Shown here: piece by piece, positions 45,584 to 56,228 of the stretch
Position numbering within the stretch: position 1 is the stretch's first letter
How the letters are laid out: every line of letters begins with the position of its first letter
Assembly: GCF_022808715.1 (NCBI RefSeq)
Contig: NZ_JAKZKX010000004.1
Location: 62,001-126,000 of the forward strand
Origin: Fundidesulfovibrio agrisoli
Lineage (GTDB): Bacteria; Desulfobacterota; Desulfovibrionia; Desulfovibrionales; Desulfovibrionaceae
Length of the DNA stretch: 64,000 nucleotides
Direction: 5' to 3'
Notes under the pieces: generated by a model
What the model saw: only the letters and a program-made list of their open reading frames with translations
Told to the model about the DNA's origin: nothing
Databases searched by the model: none
Made by a program: the position numbers and the translations under genes

Positions 45584-46240
45584 ATGAAGCCTTTCGTGCG
45601 ATTCGTGCTCATCATCGTGCTCACGGGAGCCTATTTCTGGCTGGCCGTGCTGGGTTGGGGCGGGGCCGGGGCGTTCTTCGCGCAACCGGCCATGTGGGCG
45701 CTGGCGGCGGTCACGATGTCGCTGGCCGTGGCCTCCTGCTTCGCGGGCGGCAACGTGAGCCCGGGCGTGAAGGAGGACAAGGGCAACCGCTGGGTGCTCT
45801 GGGCCTTCATGGTGCTCGGGCTGCTGGACGGCTACCTGCCCGCGCTCACGGACAGGCTGGATGTGCTGACCCTGGGCGGCGACGGCGTGCGCTGGCTCGG
45901 CCTGGCGCTGTACTGCGCGGGCGGGGCGCTGCGGCTCTGGCCGGTGTTCGTGCTGGGGGACCGCTTCAGCGGGCTGGTGGCCATCCAGCCAGGGCACAGG
46001 CTGATGACGGGAGGGATTTACAGGGTGATCCGCAACCCCAGCTACCTGGGGCTGCTGTTGAACACTCTGGGCTGGGGGCTGGCGTTCCGCTCAGGCGTTG
46101 GCGTGATGATATCGGCGCTGATCGCGGTCCCGCTGCTGGCCAGAATCAAGGCCGAGGAAAGGCTGCTGGCCGAGACCTTCGGCGAGGAGTACGAGGCGTA
46201 CCGCAAGCGGACGTGGCGGCTGGTGCCGGGGGTGTATTGA
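45584..46240 (+). CDS. ICMT/PEMT-family integral membrane methyltransferase
   Basis: The start at 45584 lies behind GGGGGAGGG. The 218-aa protein has about five hydrophobic helices and the C-terminal isoprenylcysteine carboxyl methyltransferase-type motif GGIYRVIRNPSYLGLLLNTLGWGLAF, then EERLLAETFGEEYEAYRKR. In bacteria this family methylates lipids or unknown acceptors. It is convergent with smpB (6-bp gap) and divergent from the oxidase operon. Confidence 0.87.
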   Translation: MKPFVRFVLIIVLTGAYFWLAVLGWGGAGAFFAQPAMWALAAVTMSLAVASCFAGGNVSPGVKEDKGNRWVLWAFMVLGLLDGYLPALTDRLDVLTLGGDGVRWLGLALYCAGGALRLWPVFVLGDRFSGLVAIQPGHRLMTGGIYRVIRNPSYLGLLLNTLGWGLAFRSGVGVMISALIAVPLLARIKAEERLLAETFGEEYEAYRKRTWRLVPGVY

Positions 46241-46246
46241 GCGGGG

Positions 46247-46713
46247 CTAAAACCTATCCATCTCCCTCGCCGCCTCTCTATCCAAATCCCTTTCCTTCAG
46301 CGCATCTCTCCTGTCGTGCACGTTCTTGCCGCGCGCCAGCGAGATCTCCAGCTTCACCCGTCCGTGCTTCAGATACAGCTTCACGGGCACCACGGTGAGG
46401 CCCTTCTGCTCCACCTTGGCTTTCCAGGCTCTGATCTCATGCGTGTGCAGCAGGAGCTTCCGCTCCCGCTCGGGGTCGTGCTGGGCGTAGCCCGCGTTTT
46501 CATAAGGGCTGATGTGCACGCCGCACAGGTAGGCCTCGAACGACGAGGTGAACTTCACGTAGCCGTCCTTGAAGTTGACCTTGCCCGCGCGCAGGCTTTT
46601 GACTTCCGACCCGGTGAGGGCCAGGCCCGCCTCCATGGAGCCAAGCAGCTCGTAGAAGTGGCGGGCTTTCTTGTTGATGGCGATGATCTTGACGGCTTCG
46701 CCGGATTTGGCGC

Positions 46714-46717
<4 letters not shown>
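46247..46717 (-). CDS. smpB: SsrA-binding protein SmpB
   Basis: The 156-aa protein is SmpB: NKKARHFYELLGSMEAGLALTGSEVKSLR, then ISPYENAGY and the basic C-terminal tail VHDRRDALKERDLDREAAREMDRF. It delivers tmRNA to stalled ribosomes. Its start overlaps the ptsI stop by 4 bp, so it sits at the end of the PTS operon. No tmRNA gene is in the window. Confidence 0.96.
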
Positions 46718-48501
<1,784 letters not shown>

Positions 48502-48510
48502 GGGGGCGCC

Positions 48511-48819
48511 TTATTGTTGGAAGCGTTTCTTGAACATGTCCGCCAGGCAGTCCAGGGCCTCCCGGGCGTCGTCGCCTTTGGCGCGCAGCTCCAGGTTGGC
48601 CCCGTGCCGGGCGGCGAGGGTGAGGATGTCCAGGATGGACTTGGCGTCCACCTGCTGGCCGCCCTGGATGATGGAGATGTCCGCGGAGAACTTCTGCGCC
48701 TCCTGCGCCAGACGGGCCGCCGGGCGGGCGTGAAGGCCCTGCTCGTTGAGCACGCAGACGATGCGCACGTAACCGTCCGTGGAGGCGTCGGATTCGGGAA
48801 GAGATTGTGTGTCGGACAT
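48511..48819 (-). CDS. ptsH: PTS phosphocarrier protein HPr
   Basis: The 102-aa protein has the active-site histidine in QGLHARPAA (H30, later than the usual H15 because of an N-terminal extension of about 15 residues) and a Ser in VDAKSILDIL at the HPr-kinase site. The start is taken at ATG 48819 (weak GGTGA upstream); a GTG at 48828 is also possible. It receives phosphate from enzyme I, encoded just downstream. Confidence 0.93.
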   Translation of the reverse strand: MSDTQSLPESDASTDGYVRIVCVLNEQGLHARPAARLAQEAQKFSADISIIQGGQQVDAKSILDILTLAARHGANLELRAKGDDAREALDCLADMFKKRFQQ

Positions 48820-48845
48820 GTTGTTCACCGGTTAAAACCAATCCA

Positions 48846-49595
48846 TTATAAACGAATCCACAAAAAAAACAAACCCGCGGCTATTCCCGCCCCCACGAGA
48901 ATCTCCCGGTTTATCCTCAGCCGTCCGGCCCCGTAGGCCAGGCCCAGCACCATGAGCACGCCGCTCGTCCAGGCCATGGGGTCGGTCTCCCTGGGCCAGA
49001 CGATGGCCCAGAGCAGCACCAAGAGCGCCCCGTTGAGCACCTTGAGCCGCCGGGCCCAGTTCACCAGGTCCCAGCCCTTGATGCGCGTGAGCGCGGCGAA
49101 GCCGTGGCGGTAGCCCATGATGAAGGTCGCCAGTTTGAAGGCGTTGAGCGCCGTGAACAGCGCCAGGGCCAGCAGAAAAGCCCCCACGGGCTGGCCCGAG
49201 GCCAGCAGGCAGGCGGTGGAGAGCGCCCAGAAGCCGATCAGGCTGCTGCCGAAGAACGAGTCGCCCACGGCCGAGAGCGTGAAGACCACGGTGCTCTTCA
49301 CCTGCTCCAGCATGGCCTCGGGAAACTGCTTGCGCGCGATGCGCGACTCCAGGGCCAGGAACACCCCCACCAGGAACGGCGTCCAGAAGGGGTGGGTGTT
49401 GTAGAGGCTGGTGTAGCGCTTCCAGGCGTGGCGCAGCTCCACGGGGTCGGGGTAGATGGCGTTGAGCCCGGGCTCCATGGCCAGGGCGAGGCCGACCGTC
49501 TGGAGCCCGCGCGTGTTGAAGGCCGCCCCGACGAAGTAGGTGCGCAAGAAGGTTCGGATGAGCAACGACGCGTTGAGCGTGCCTGGGGTAGCCAT
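48846..49595 (-). CDS. Mannose-family PTS EIID component
   Basis: The start at 49595 gives a 249-aa membrane protein. It has the EIID-family pattern NTRGLQTVGLALAMEPGLNAIY, NTHPFWTPFLVGVFLALE and several C-terminal helices. EIID normally forms the membrane channel with EIIC. Here no EIIC, EIIA or EIIB gene is adjacent: the operon runs EIID, HPr, EI, SmpB. Other components may be elsewhere or the protein may have a regulatory role. Confidence 0.85.
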   Translation of the reverse strand: MATPGTLNASLLIRTFLRTYFVGAAFNTRGLQTVGLALAMEPGLNAIYPDPVELRHAWKRYTSLYNTHPFWTPFLVGVFLALESRIARKQFPEAMLEQVKSTVVFTLSAVGDSFFGSSLIGFWALSTACLLASGQPVGAFLLALALFTALNAFKLATFIMGYRHGFAALTRIKGWDLVNWARRLKVLNGALLVLLWAIVWPRETDPMAWTSGVLMVLGLAYGAGRLRINREILVGAGIAAGLFFLWIRL

Positions 49596-49680
49596 AGTGT
49601 GCGTCCGGCGGAAGCTCGCGGGCCTCCGTCCCGTCGTTTGTGGCAAATGCCGAGGGAAATGACAAGCACGGCCAGCGGGC

Positions 49681-49709
49681 TTGCCCTGCACGATGTACCG
49701 GCCTATAGT
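49681..49709 (+). promoter_or_regulatory. Sigma-70-type promoter of the TPR gene
   Basis: TTGCCC and TATAGT are separated by exactly 17 bp, 35 bp upstream of the ATG at 49744. Confidence 0.55.
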
Positions 49710-49743
49710 GAATTTTATTGCCATTTTCCTGCAGGAGCTGAGC

Positions 49744-50553
49744 ATGAGCGGGGCGAGCGCCAAGTCGGTCAAGGAAGACATTGCACGAGCCGTCGGGTAC
49801 TCCAGGCGGTTCATGGCCACCAAGGCCCTGGCTGCGGGCAGCAAGGCCTTCGAGGCCTACGCCACCAGCACGGCGATCATGGGCAGGGCCAAGTTCGAGC
49901 TGGAGATCCTCCTGGCCGACATGCTGCGTGAGATGGAGCTCGTGCCCGACATCAAGGCTCAGTTGCGCGGGCCCTTCATCTACAAGCGCGGCAGCGAGAA
50001 GCAGTTCTCGCAGGCTTTGGCCGGGTTGTGCGCCCACCTGGAGAAGCTGGAGCAGGCCGCGGCCGAGAAAGTGCTGAGCGACCGGCAGGACCGCATCGCC
50101 ACCTTCTTCGAGAAGGCCGCCGAGGCCCTGAGGGAGAAAAACCTGCCCGCCACCAGGCGCCTGCTCAACAACGTCTGCGAACAGTATCCGGACGAGCCGG
50201 GCATCTTCAGCCGGGCCGCCAGGATGCTCGCGGACGCCAAGCTGCCGAGCGACGTGATCCCCTTCACGGAGCGCGCCATCGAGGTCAACCCCAAGGACGC
50301 CGCCGCCTACGGCATGGCCGTGGAGGCCTGCCAGGCCATCGGCGAACTCACCATGGCGGAGAAATTCCTGCGCGAGGCGCTCAAGAACTTCGGCGCGCAC
50401 CCCAAGACCTACGTGACCCTGGCCAAGGTGCTCTACAAGATGGGCCAGTGGGACAAGGCCTACGACGCGGCGCGCTCCGCCCTGGACCGCGACCCCAAGC
50501 TGGCCGAGGCCAGGGAGGTGGTGGAGCTGACCGAGAAGAAGGTGATGGGCTAG
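49744..50553 (+). CDS. Cytoplasmic TPR-repeat protein
   Basis: The start at 49744 lies behind AGGAG. The 269-aa protein lacks a signal peptide. The first half is helical (EDIARAVGYSRRFMATKALAAG, then FELEILLADMLREMELVPDI). The second half has TPR-like units (ALREKNLPATRRLLNNVCEQYPDEPGIF, AIEVNPKDAAAYGMAVEAC, HPKTYVTLAKVLYKMGQWDKAYDAARSALDRDP). It likely scaffolds other proteins. It is divergent from the PTS operon. Function unknown. Confidence 0.85.
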   Translation: MSGASAKSVKEDIARAVGYSRRFMATKALAAGSKAFEAYATSTAIMGRAKFELEILLADMLREMELVPDIKAQLRGPFIYKRGSEKQFSQALAGLCAHLEKLEQAAAEKVLSDRQDRIATFFEKAAEALREKNLPATRRLLNNVCEQYPDEPGIFSRAARMLADAKLPSDVIPFTERAIEVNPKDAAAYGMAVEACQAIGELTMAEKFLREALKNFGAHPKTYVTLAKVLYKMGQWDKAYDAARSALDRDPKLAEAREVVELTEKKVMG

Positions 50554-50571
50554 GCGTTTTTTCATCGGCGC

Positions 50572-50615
50572 AAAGCCCGTGCGGCCCTTCATCTGGAGGG
50601 CTGCACGGGCTTTTT
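50572..50615 (+). terminator. Rho-independent terminator
   Basis: An 11-bp stem (AAAGCCCGTGC / GCACGGGCTTT, 50572-50582 and 50603-50613) with an inner stem is followed by TTTTT. Confidence 0.88.
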
Positions 50616-50693
50616 CGTATCTCGCGGTGAGAGGGGCGATGCGTTGCGCCAGGCCCGCGATGGCGCGGCCGAAGGGCCTGGGAGCGTTCGAGC

Positions 50694-51479
50694 CTACTTT
50701 ATCAGCCGTTTCCTCATGGCCTCCACGGCGAGCGGATAGAACACCACCGTGAACAGGGCCAGGTACCCGGCATTCCACCATATCTTCGCCGTGGCCGTGC
50801 CCAGGCACAGGGCGCGGCTGGCCTGCGTCAGGTGGTAGAGCGGCAGGAGCTGCGCCAGGGCCGAGGCCCAGGCGGGCAGCCCGTCCACCGGGAAGAACGC
50901 CCCGCTGAACAGGAACATGGGCGTGATGAACAGGAAGATGGGCAGGTTGAACATTTCGATGGTGGAGGTCTGCCCGGTGAGCCACATGCCCACCGAACCG
51001 AAGGCCAGCCCCCCCAGCGCCGAGAGCGGGATCAGCCAGAGCCCCTCCGGCAGGGAGATCAGCCCGAAGCAGGCGATGACCGTGCCCATGAGCAGCGTGC
51101 TGGCCACCGCCTTGGTCGCCCCCCAGACGATCTCCGCCGTGATGACGTCCTCCAGGGAGAGGGGCGTGGCCAGCATGGCGTCGAAGGTCTTCTGGTAGAA
51201 CATGCGCACGAAGGACGAGTAGGTGTTCTCGTAGAAGGACTGCCACATCACCGATGCCGCGATGAGGCCCGGCGCGATGTAGGCGGTGTAGGGCACGGTC
51301 GCGCCGTCCACGCGCACGCTGCCCACCAGCCCCCCGATGCCCGCGCCGAAGGCCAGGATGTAGAGCACCGGCTCGGCCATGGGCGGTATGAAGTTGATCT
51401 TCCAGGTGCGCATGTAGACCAGCAGGTTGCGCGCCCAGACCCGCCACAGGCGCGAGGAGATTCTCGAGAGCATTTTCAT
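50694..51479 (-). CDS. ABC-2 type exporter permease
   Basis: The 261-aa protein has six hydrophobic segments and the ABC-2 pattern FGAGIGGLVG, MWQSFYENTYSSFVRM and LFSGAFFPVDGLP (NodJ/DrrB-like). It overlaps the ATPase gene by 4 bp and forms a two-gene exporter. The substrate is unknown (polysaccharide, lipid or antibiotic exporters share this layout). Confidence 0.88.
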   Translation of the reverse strand: MKMLSRISSRLWRVWARNLLVYMRTWKINFIPPMAEPVLYILAFGAGIGGLVGSVRVDGATVPYTAYIAPGLIAASVMWQSFYENTYSSFVRMFYQKTFDAMLATPLSLEDVITAEIVWGATKAVASTLLMGTVIACFGLISLPEGLWLIPLSALGGLAFGSVGMWLTGQTSTIEMFNLPIFLFITPMFLFSGAFFPVDGLPAWASALAQLLPLYHLTQASRALCLGTATAKIWWNAGYLALFTVVFYPLAVEAMRKRLIK

Positions 51480-52384
51480 TCGCGCAGCTCCCTGCCGGTG
51501 AGGCGCAGGAAGACGTCCTCCAGGGTGGAGGGGCGCAGCACGTGCTGCCCGGGCGGCAGCGCGGCGCGCAGGGCCTCCAGCTCGGAAAAATCCTCCGCGA
51601 ACACAATCACGCGCCGCCCGAAATCCTCCGTATCCATGCCGGAAGCCTCGGCGGCGGCCCGTGCGGCCTCGCTGGGGTTGGTGATCTCCAGCACGGCCTT
51701 GCCCGAGTGGGAGGCGATCAGCGCGGCCGGGGTGCCCCGCACGAGGGGCTTGCCGTGGTCCATGATGAGCAGCTCGTCGCAGAGGGCGGCGGCCTCGTCC
51801 ATGTAGTGGGTGGTGATGAAGATGGTCAGGCCCTGGGCGCGCAGGTCCAGCAGCCTGTCCCAGAGCTGGTGGCGGGACTGCGGATCCAGCCCGGTGGTGG
51901 GCTCGTCCAGGATGACGAGCTCCGGGGCGTTGACCAGGGCGCGGGCCAGCATCAGCCTGCGGGCCAGGCCGCCGGAGAGGGCGCGCACGTCGTCCTTGCG
52001 GCGTGTTTCGAGGGAGAAGAATTCCAGCAGCTCGGCGGAGCGCGCCCGTGCCGCGGCTGCGTCCATGGCGAAGTAGCCCGCGAAGGCCAGCATGTTCTGC
52101 TCCACGGTGAGGTCCGGGTCCAGGGTGTTCTCCTGCTGGCAGACTCCGATGCGCGCCCGGATGGCGCGCCAGTGGACGTCGATATCCTGCCCGAACACGC
52201 GCAGCTCGCCCCCGGTTTTGGGGCTGAACCCGTAGACCATGCGGATGGTGGAGGTCTTCCCGGCCCCGTTGGGCCCCAGCAGGCCGTAGACGCTGCCGCG
52301 CGGCACCCGCATGTCCAGCCCGTCCACGGCGGCGAAATTGCCGAATTTCTTGCGCAGGCCCACGGCCTCGATCACAGCTTCCAT
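51476..52384 (-). CDS. ABC-2 exporter ATP-binding protein
   Basis: The 302-aa ATPase has Walker A LLGPNGAGKTS, the signature LSGGLARRLMLAR, Walker B VILDEPTTGLDP and H-loop THYMDEA. It pairs with the downstream permease (4-bp overlap). Its NodI/DrrA-like C-terminal domain ends with the typical TLEDVFLRLTGRELRE. It is divergent from cheD. Confidence 0.93.
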   Translation of the reverse strand: MEAVIEAVGLRKKFGNFAAVDGLDMRVPRGSVYGLLGPNGAGKTSTIRMVYGFSPKTGGELRVFGQDIDVHWRAIRARIGVCQQENTLDPDLTVEQNMLAFAGYFAMDAAAARARSAELLEFFSLETRRKDDVRALSGGLARRLMLARALVNAPELVILDEPTTGLDPQSRHQLWDRLLDLRAQGLTIFITTHYMDEAAALCDELLIMDHGKPLVRGTPAALIASHSGKAVLEITNPSEAARAAAEASGMDTEDFGRRVIVFAEDFSELEALRAALPPGQHVLRPSTLEDVFLRLTGRELRE

Positions 52385-52473
52385 TGCCGCTCCATAACAG
52401 AGGCGGCCTGCCTGCGCCAGTGGCCGGGCCGGAACCGGCCAGGTAGGTTGTCAGTGGGGGAGGAAGGTGCTAG

Positions 52474-52488
52474 ATTCCTAATAGGAAT
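52474..52488. promoter_or_regulatory. Perfect short palindrome in the divergent promoter region
   Basis: ATTCCTAATAGGAAT is a 7-bp inverted repeat with a one-base centre, in the gap between the exporter and cheD. It could be a dimeric repressor site. Confidence 0.35.
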
Positions 52489-52544
52489 TGTCCCGACCAG
52501 GTTGCGTTTCCGCCTCAGGGATTTTCGGCTGCGGAGGTGCGCCC

Positions 52545-53081
52545 TTGATCTGCCCGCGAACGAATCCTCCCATGGTGCTGAGGGAGATGCAGGCCCGCCA
52601 CCCGGACGCGGCCACCGAATACCTCAAGGTGGCCGAGGGCGGGTTGTTCATGTCCCCGACCATCGTCCAGACCGTGCTGGGCTCCTGCCTGTCTGGCGTG
52701 TTCTATTCCCCGGCACGCCGCGCCGGGGCCATCTTCCACGCCTTCCTGCCCTACCGCGCCGACTACAATGAAAGAGGCCGGCACACCGTGTTCAAGTACG
52801 TGGATACGGCCATCGCCCACATGGTGGAGCAGTTCCGGCTCCTGGGCGTGCGCCCGGGCGGCTTGCGCGTGGCCCTGGTGGGCGGCGCCAACGGGATGGT
52901 GTCGGACGACACCTGCGGGGTGGGCCGCAAGAACGCGGATTGCGCGCTGGAGGTCTGCCGCGCACTCGGGCTCAGGCCCGAGTCCATGGACTTGGGCGGC
53001 GCCAAGGGCCGCAAGGTCTTCTTCGAGACGCACACCGGCGAGCTGCACGTCCATCCCCTCAGTTCGATGCCCCCAGCCTGA
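52545..53081 (+). CDS. cheD: Chemoreceptor glutamine deamidase CheD
   Basis: The protein has the CheD catalytic pair: Cys in TVLGSCLSG and His in AGAIFHAFLP. VALVGGANGM and the FET-GELHVHPL ending also fit. It deamidates glutamines of chemoreceptors. The start is taken as TTG 52545 because GGAGG lies 7 bp upstream (178 aa); the ATG at 52572 has no ribosome site. It stands alone, without other che genes. Confidence 0.88.
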   Translation: MICPRTNPPMVLREMQARHPDAATEYLKVAEGGLFMSPTIVQTVLGSCLSGVFYSPARRAGAIFHAFLPYRADYNERGRHTVFKYVDTAIAHMVEQFRLLGVRPGGLRVALVGGANGMVSDDTCGVGRKNADCALEVCRALGLRPESMDLGGAKGRKVFFETHTGELHVHPLSSMPPA

Positions 53082-53228
53082 ATCGTACGCTCCTTCCTCC
53101 TGTATCCTGATGGCGGCAATGCCGCGCATCTGGGGCGCACGCGGCGGCCCGCCACGATCCGCGTCAGGATGGCCCCCGCGTCGGGCTCCGGGCCGGCCAT
53201 GCGGCCGGAGCGTTGCCGTCGGCGGGGT

Positions 53229-53630
53229 TCAGACCTTGCCCGCGTCCATGGCCCGGGCGTCTTCCACGACGGCCGTGGCGAAGGCGCGCTTGTTGACGTA
53301 GGCCATGGCCCCGATGAAGCGTTCCGCTCCGTCGAGGTCGGGCGTGGCGTGCAGGTGCACGTGCCTGCCGGAGAGGTGCTCATTGTTCTGATAGAGCAGG
53401 ACGTAGTAGATCAGGTACTGGCTCTGGGTGCGGAAGAGGGCGATGGTTTCCAGGTGGGTCTGGTTCTGGGCGGCGGGCTCCAGGCAGTCGTCCGCCGCGT
53501 GGTAGAAGGAGAGGAGCTTGCCCGTGAAGCGTATGTGGGTGTCGCCCCGCTTGAGGCAATAGGTGCGCTGCTTGCCCAGGCTGGTGGAATTGATGTCTCG
53601 TTCCCGATGCGTAAAGAAGCGTGCGAACAT
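53229..53630 (-). CDS. Small conserved-looking protein of unknown function
   Basis: The start at 53630 (MFARFFTHRE, with TGGAG upstream) gives 133 aa. It has no signal peptide or membrane helix; it is polar with several aromatic residues and His (HLSGRHVHLHATPDLDG). I do not recognise the family. The frame could extend to 53759, but that part is low-complexity and unlikely to be translated. Confidence 0.55.
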   Translation of the reverse strand: MFARFFTHRERDINSTSLGKQRTYCLKRGDTHIRFTGKLLSFYHAADDCLEPAAQNQTHLETIALFRTQSQYLIYYVLLYQNNEHLSGRHVHLHATPDLDGAERFIGAMAYVNKRAFATAVVEDARAMDAGKV

Positions 53631-53965
53631 GGATTCTCCAACTTGGCATGAAAGAGGCCGTCTGCCTTTGTAGCCTGCGACTGCCCGGGTGGCAAGCTCA
53701 CTTCGAGTCTTTCGCGTCGGAGGATGCGGCTTGCCAACCCCAGCGCCATGGGCCATCATGTGGCATGAAGCCCGTCGATCCAGCAGGCGCGCCTCCGCCC
53801 CCGGGCAACATCGAGCGCCCTGTCACGTTCCGCCACCAGCCGCCGCCTTCCGGCGCGGAAGCCGCGGGAGCACCATCCCCGCAGTTGCCGCGCCATACGG
53901 ATTTTCCCCAGCCAGCCGAACAGGCCCTCAAGGGCCGCATCGTCAACGCGCAGGCCTGACCCGTC
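53631..53965. other. Gene-free region
   Basis: A 335-bp gap between a small minus-strand gene and the membrane fusion lipoprotein. The small open frames here look like noise, and no hairpin or repeat stands out. Confidence 0.5.
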
Positions 53966-55198
53966 ATGCCGTTTTTCCCGCAGGCTCCCCGAAAGCCCCG
54001 CCCGTTCGGTCCGCTCCTGGCTCTGGCGGTGGCCCTGGCCCTGCTGGCCGGGGCCTGCGACAAGCCCGGGGGCACCGCCCCGGCCGTGCTGGAGTGGGGC
54101 GAGGCCACCGTGGGCGACGTGCTGCGCGTCATCGAGGCCCCGGGCGTGGTCAAGGCCAGGCCGGAAGGGCTGGTGCGCGTGGGCAGCAGGCTCAAGGGCC
54201 AGGTGATTCTGCTCACGGTGCGCACCGGGGACATCGTGCGCAAGGGCCAACTGCTTGCGCAACTCGACAACCGCGAGCTCACGACCCAGCGCGATCAGGC
54301 CAAGGCCCGCCTGGATGCGGCCGTCAGCGAATACGAGCGCACCGAGGCCCTCTTCGCCGGACGCCTGGAGGAGGCCCGCGCAGCCATCGCGGCGGGGCGC
54401 GGCAAGCTGGACTACGCCGCGCGCGGCCGCGAGCGGCGCGACGCCCTGCGCAGCCAGGGGCACATCTCGCAGGATGCCCTGGACGCCTCGCGGCGCGACG
54501 AGGCCGTGGCCGCGCAGACCGTGCGGGCCGGGCAGGCCGCGCTGGAGCGCATCGGCAGGGAGCGCGACGCCGAACTGGCGCGCACCCGCCGGGAACTGGA
54601 GGCCACCAGGGCCGAGCTGGAACTGAGCGAGGTCTACCTCTCCATGACCCGCCTCGAGAGCCCCATCGACGGCATTGTGGGGCAGGTGCACACCCAGGAG
54701 GGGGAGCAGGTGGTGGCCGAACTGGAGACGGTGAACATCGTCACCGTCATCGATCCGCGCTACCTGGAGCTCTGGGTCTACATCAACGAGGCCGAGGCCG
54801 CGGCAATCCGCAAGGGCACGCCCGTGCGCTTCTTCCGGCCCGCGCGCAAGGAGCAGGTTTTCGAGGCCAGGGTGGAGCGCGTCTCGCCAGCGCCGGAGAC
54901 CGTCGGCAAGGTGCTCTATTACCCGGCCATCGTGCCGCTGGCCCCGCTGTCGTCGCTGGAGCTGCGGCCGGACATGAACGTGCAGTGCCTGGTCAAGATG
55001 GAGGAGGCCGGGGGCGATCTCAGCGTGCCCAACGAGGCCGTGGTGGCGAGGGGCGGCAAACGGTTGATTTACGTGGATGACGGGCGCGGCGGCGTCAAAC
55101 CCGTGGAGCCGCAGCTGGGCCTCAAGGGCAACCAGCGCACCCAGGTGCTTTCCGGCCTGGAGCGTGGCCAGCGCGTGGCCCTGAAGCTTGCCCCCTGA
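53966..55198 (+). CDS. Membrane fusion/periplasmic adaptor lipoprotein (HlyD/RND type)
   Basis: The 410-aa protein has a lipobox (LLAGAC, C31) and the membrane-fusion-protein layout. A lipoyl half (GQVILLTVRTGDIVRKGQLLAQLDN), a coiled-coil hairpin (about 90-215, rich in Ala, Arg and Glu) and a second lipoyl/barrel part (SPIDGIVGQVHTQEGEQV, VSVPNEAVVARGGKR) are visible. Such adaptors link inner-membrane pumps to TolC. No pump or TolC gene is adjacent, so its partner is elsewhere. Confidence 0.87.
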   Translation: MPFFPQAPRKPRPFGPLLALAVALALLAGACDKPGGTAPAVLEWGEATVGDVLRVIEAPGVVKARPEGLVRVGSRLKGQVILLTVRTGDIVRKGQLLAQLDNRELTTQRDQAKARLDAAVSEYERTEALFAGRLEEARAAIAAGRGKLDYAARGRERRDALRSQGHISQDALDASRRDEAVAAQTVRAGQAALERIGRERDAELARTRRELEATRAELELSEVYLSMTRLESPIDGIVGQVHTQEGEQVVAELETVNIVTVIDPRYLELWVYINEAEAAAIRKGTPVRFFRPARKEQVFEARVERVSPAPETVGKVLYYPAIVPLAPLSSLELRPDMNVQCLVKMEEAGGDLSVPNEAVVARGGKRLIYVDDGRGGVKPVEPQLGLKGNQRTQVLSGLERGQRVALKLAP

Positions 55199-55324
55199 AG
55201 TCCGTGCTGGTGTCAGCGCGGCAGTAAGCCCGCCTTGCTGGACGCGTTTGCCGTCCTGTGGCAGTATGAAGCGTCTTCCGTACGCGGTGGCAGTTTGCCG
55301 CGCAACACCGAAACAGGGGTGACC

Positions 55325-56203
55325 ATGTTCAACGATATCGAGCGGGAAGAGAAACTGGCCAACCGCAAGTTTGCCGCCATGCGCGGCAAGGAGCACATCC
55401 CGGCCCAACTGCTCGGGCTGGTGGAGGCGGTGTACCGCATCCAGAACGAAGCCCGCGCCGCCTGCATCGTGCAGGAAGTTCCCGCCGGGGAGCTCTCCAG
55501 CGTGGACCAGGTGATCCAGGGCAAACCCCTGCTGGCTCGGGAACGCTTCCCCTATGACGCGGCCCAGGCCGAAGCCCTGTTCAAACGCTTCGCGGACCTC
55601 CTGACGGACCTGGGCGGCCCCATGGCCCAGGCGGCCGACGTGATCCGCGCCGAAGGCGACGAGCTGATGCGCGCGGCCCACGCCGCCTTCCTCGCCGGCG
55701 ACCTGGACTTCTTCAAGAATTTCGCCGCGCGCACGCCCCAGGCTCCGCGCGCCCTGGCCTTCCTGGCGCAGTCCAGCATGACGCCCTCCCTGATGGCCCT
55801 GGCCTCGGTGCTGTCCCTGGCCCTGCCCCAGGACAGGAACTGGGACCATGCCGCCTGCCCGATCTGCGGCAGCCTGGCCTTCCACTCCTCGCTGCGCGGC
55901 AAGGAGGGCGTGCGCGTGCACTGCTGCTCCTTCTGCCGGGCCGAGTACCGCACCTTCAGGCTGCAGTGCGCCTACTGCGAAGAGCGCGACGCGGCCAAGC
56001 TGCCCTTCTTCACCGCCGACGAGGAGCCCGGCTACCGGGTGGACGTCTGCGAGAGCTGCAAAGGCTACATCAAGACCACGGACTTCCGCGAGCTGGACCG
56101 CCCCAGCCTGCCCGCCCTGGACGACCTGGAATCCCTGACCCTGGACATCCTGGCCATGCGCAAGGGCTACTCCCGGCCCACGGCCTCGGCCTGGGGGTTC
56201 TAG
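55325..56203 (+). CDS. fdhE: Formate dehydrogenase accessory protein FdhE
   Basis: The 292-aa protein has the FdhE C-terminal rubredoxin-like Cys motifs CPICGS, CSFCRAEY, CAYCEERD and CESCKGYIKT. The N-terminal half is helical. FdhE assists maturation of formate dehydrogenases. It is 26 bp upstream of the domesticated-transposase-like gene and about 7 kb from a truncated fdhB at the window edge. Confidence 0.9.
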   Translation: MFNDIEREEKLANRKFAAMRGKEHIPAQLLGLVEAVYRIQNEARAACIVQEVPAGELSSVDQVIQGKPLLARERFPYDAAQAEALFKRFADLLTDLGGPMAQAADVIRAEGDELMRAAHAAFLAGDLDFFKNFAARTPQAPRALAFLAQSSMTPSLMALASVLSLALPQDRNWDHAACPICGSLAFHSSLRGKEGVRVHCCSFCRAEYRTFRLQCAYCEERDAAKLPFFTADEEPGYRVDVCESCKGYIKTTDFRELDRPSLPALDDLESLTLDILAMRKGYSRPTASAWGF

Positions 56204-56228
56204 GAGGCCGGGCCCAGCCCGGGCGGCC

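Noticed and set aside
53621-53959. 112-codon plus-strand open frame before the membrane fusion protein
   Set aside because: Pro/Ala-rich noise, no ribosome site, overlaps the start of a better-supported opposite gene.
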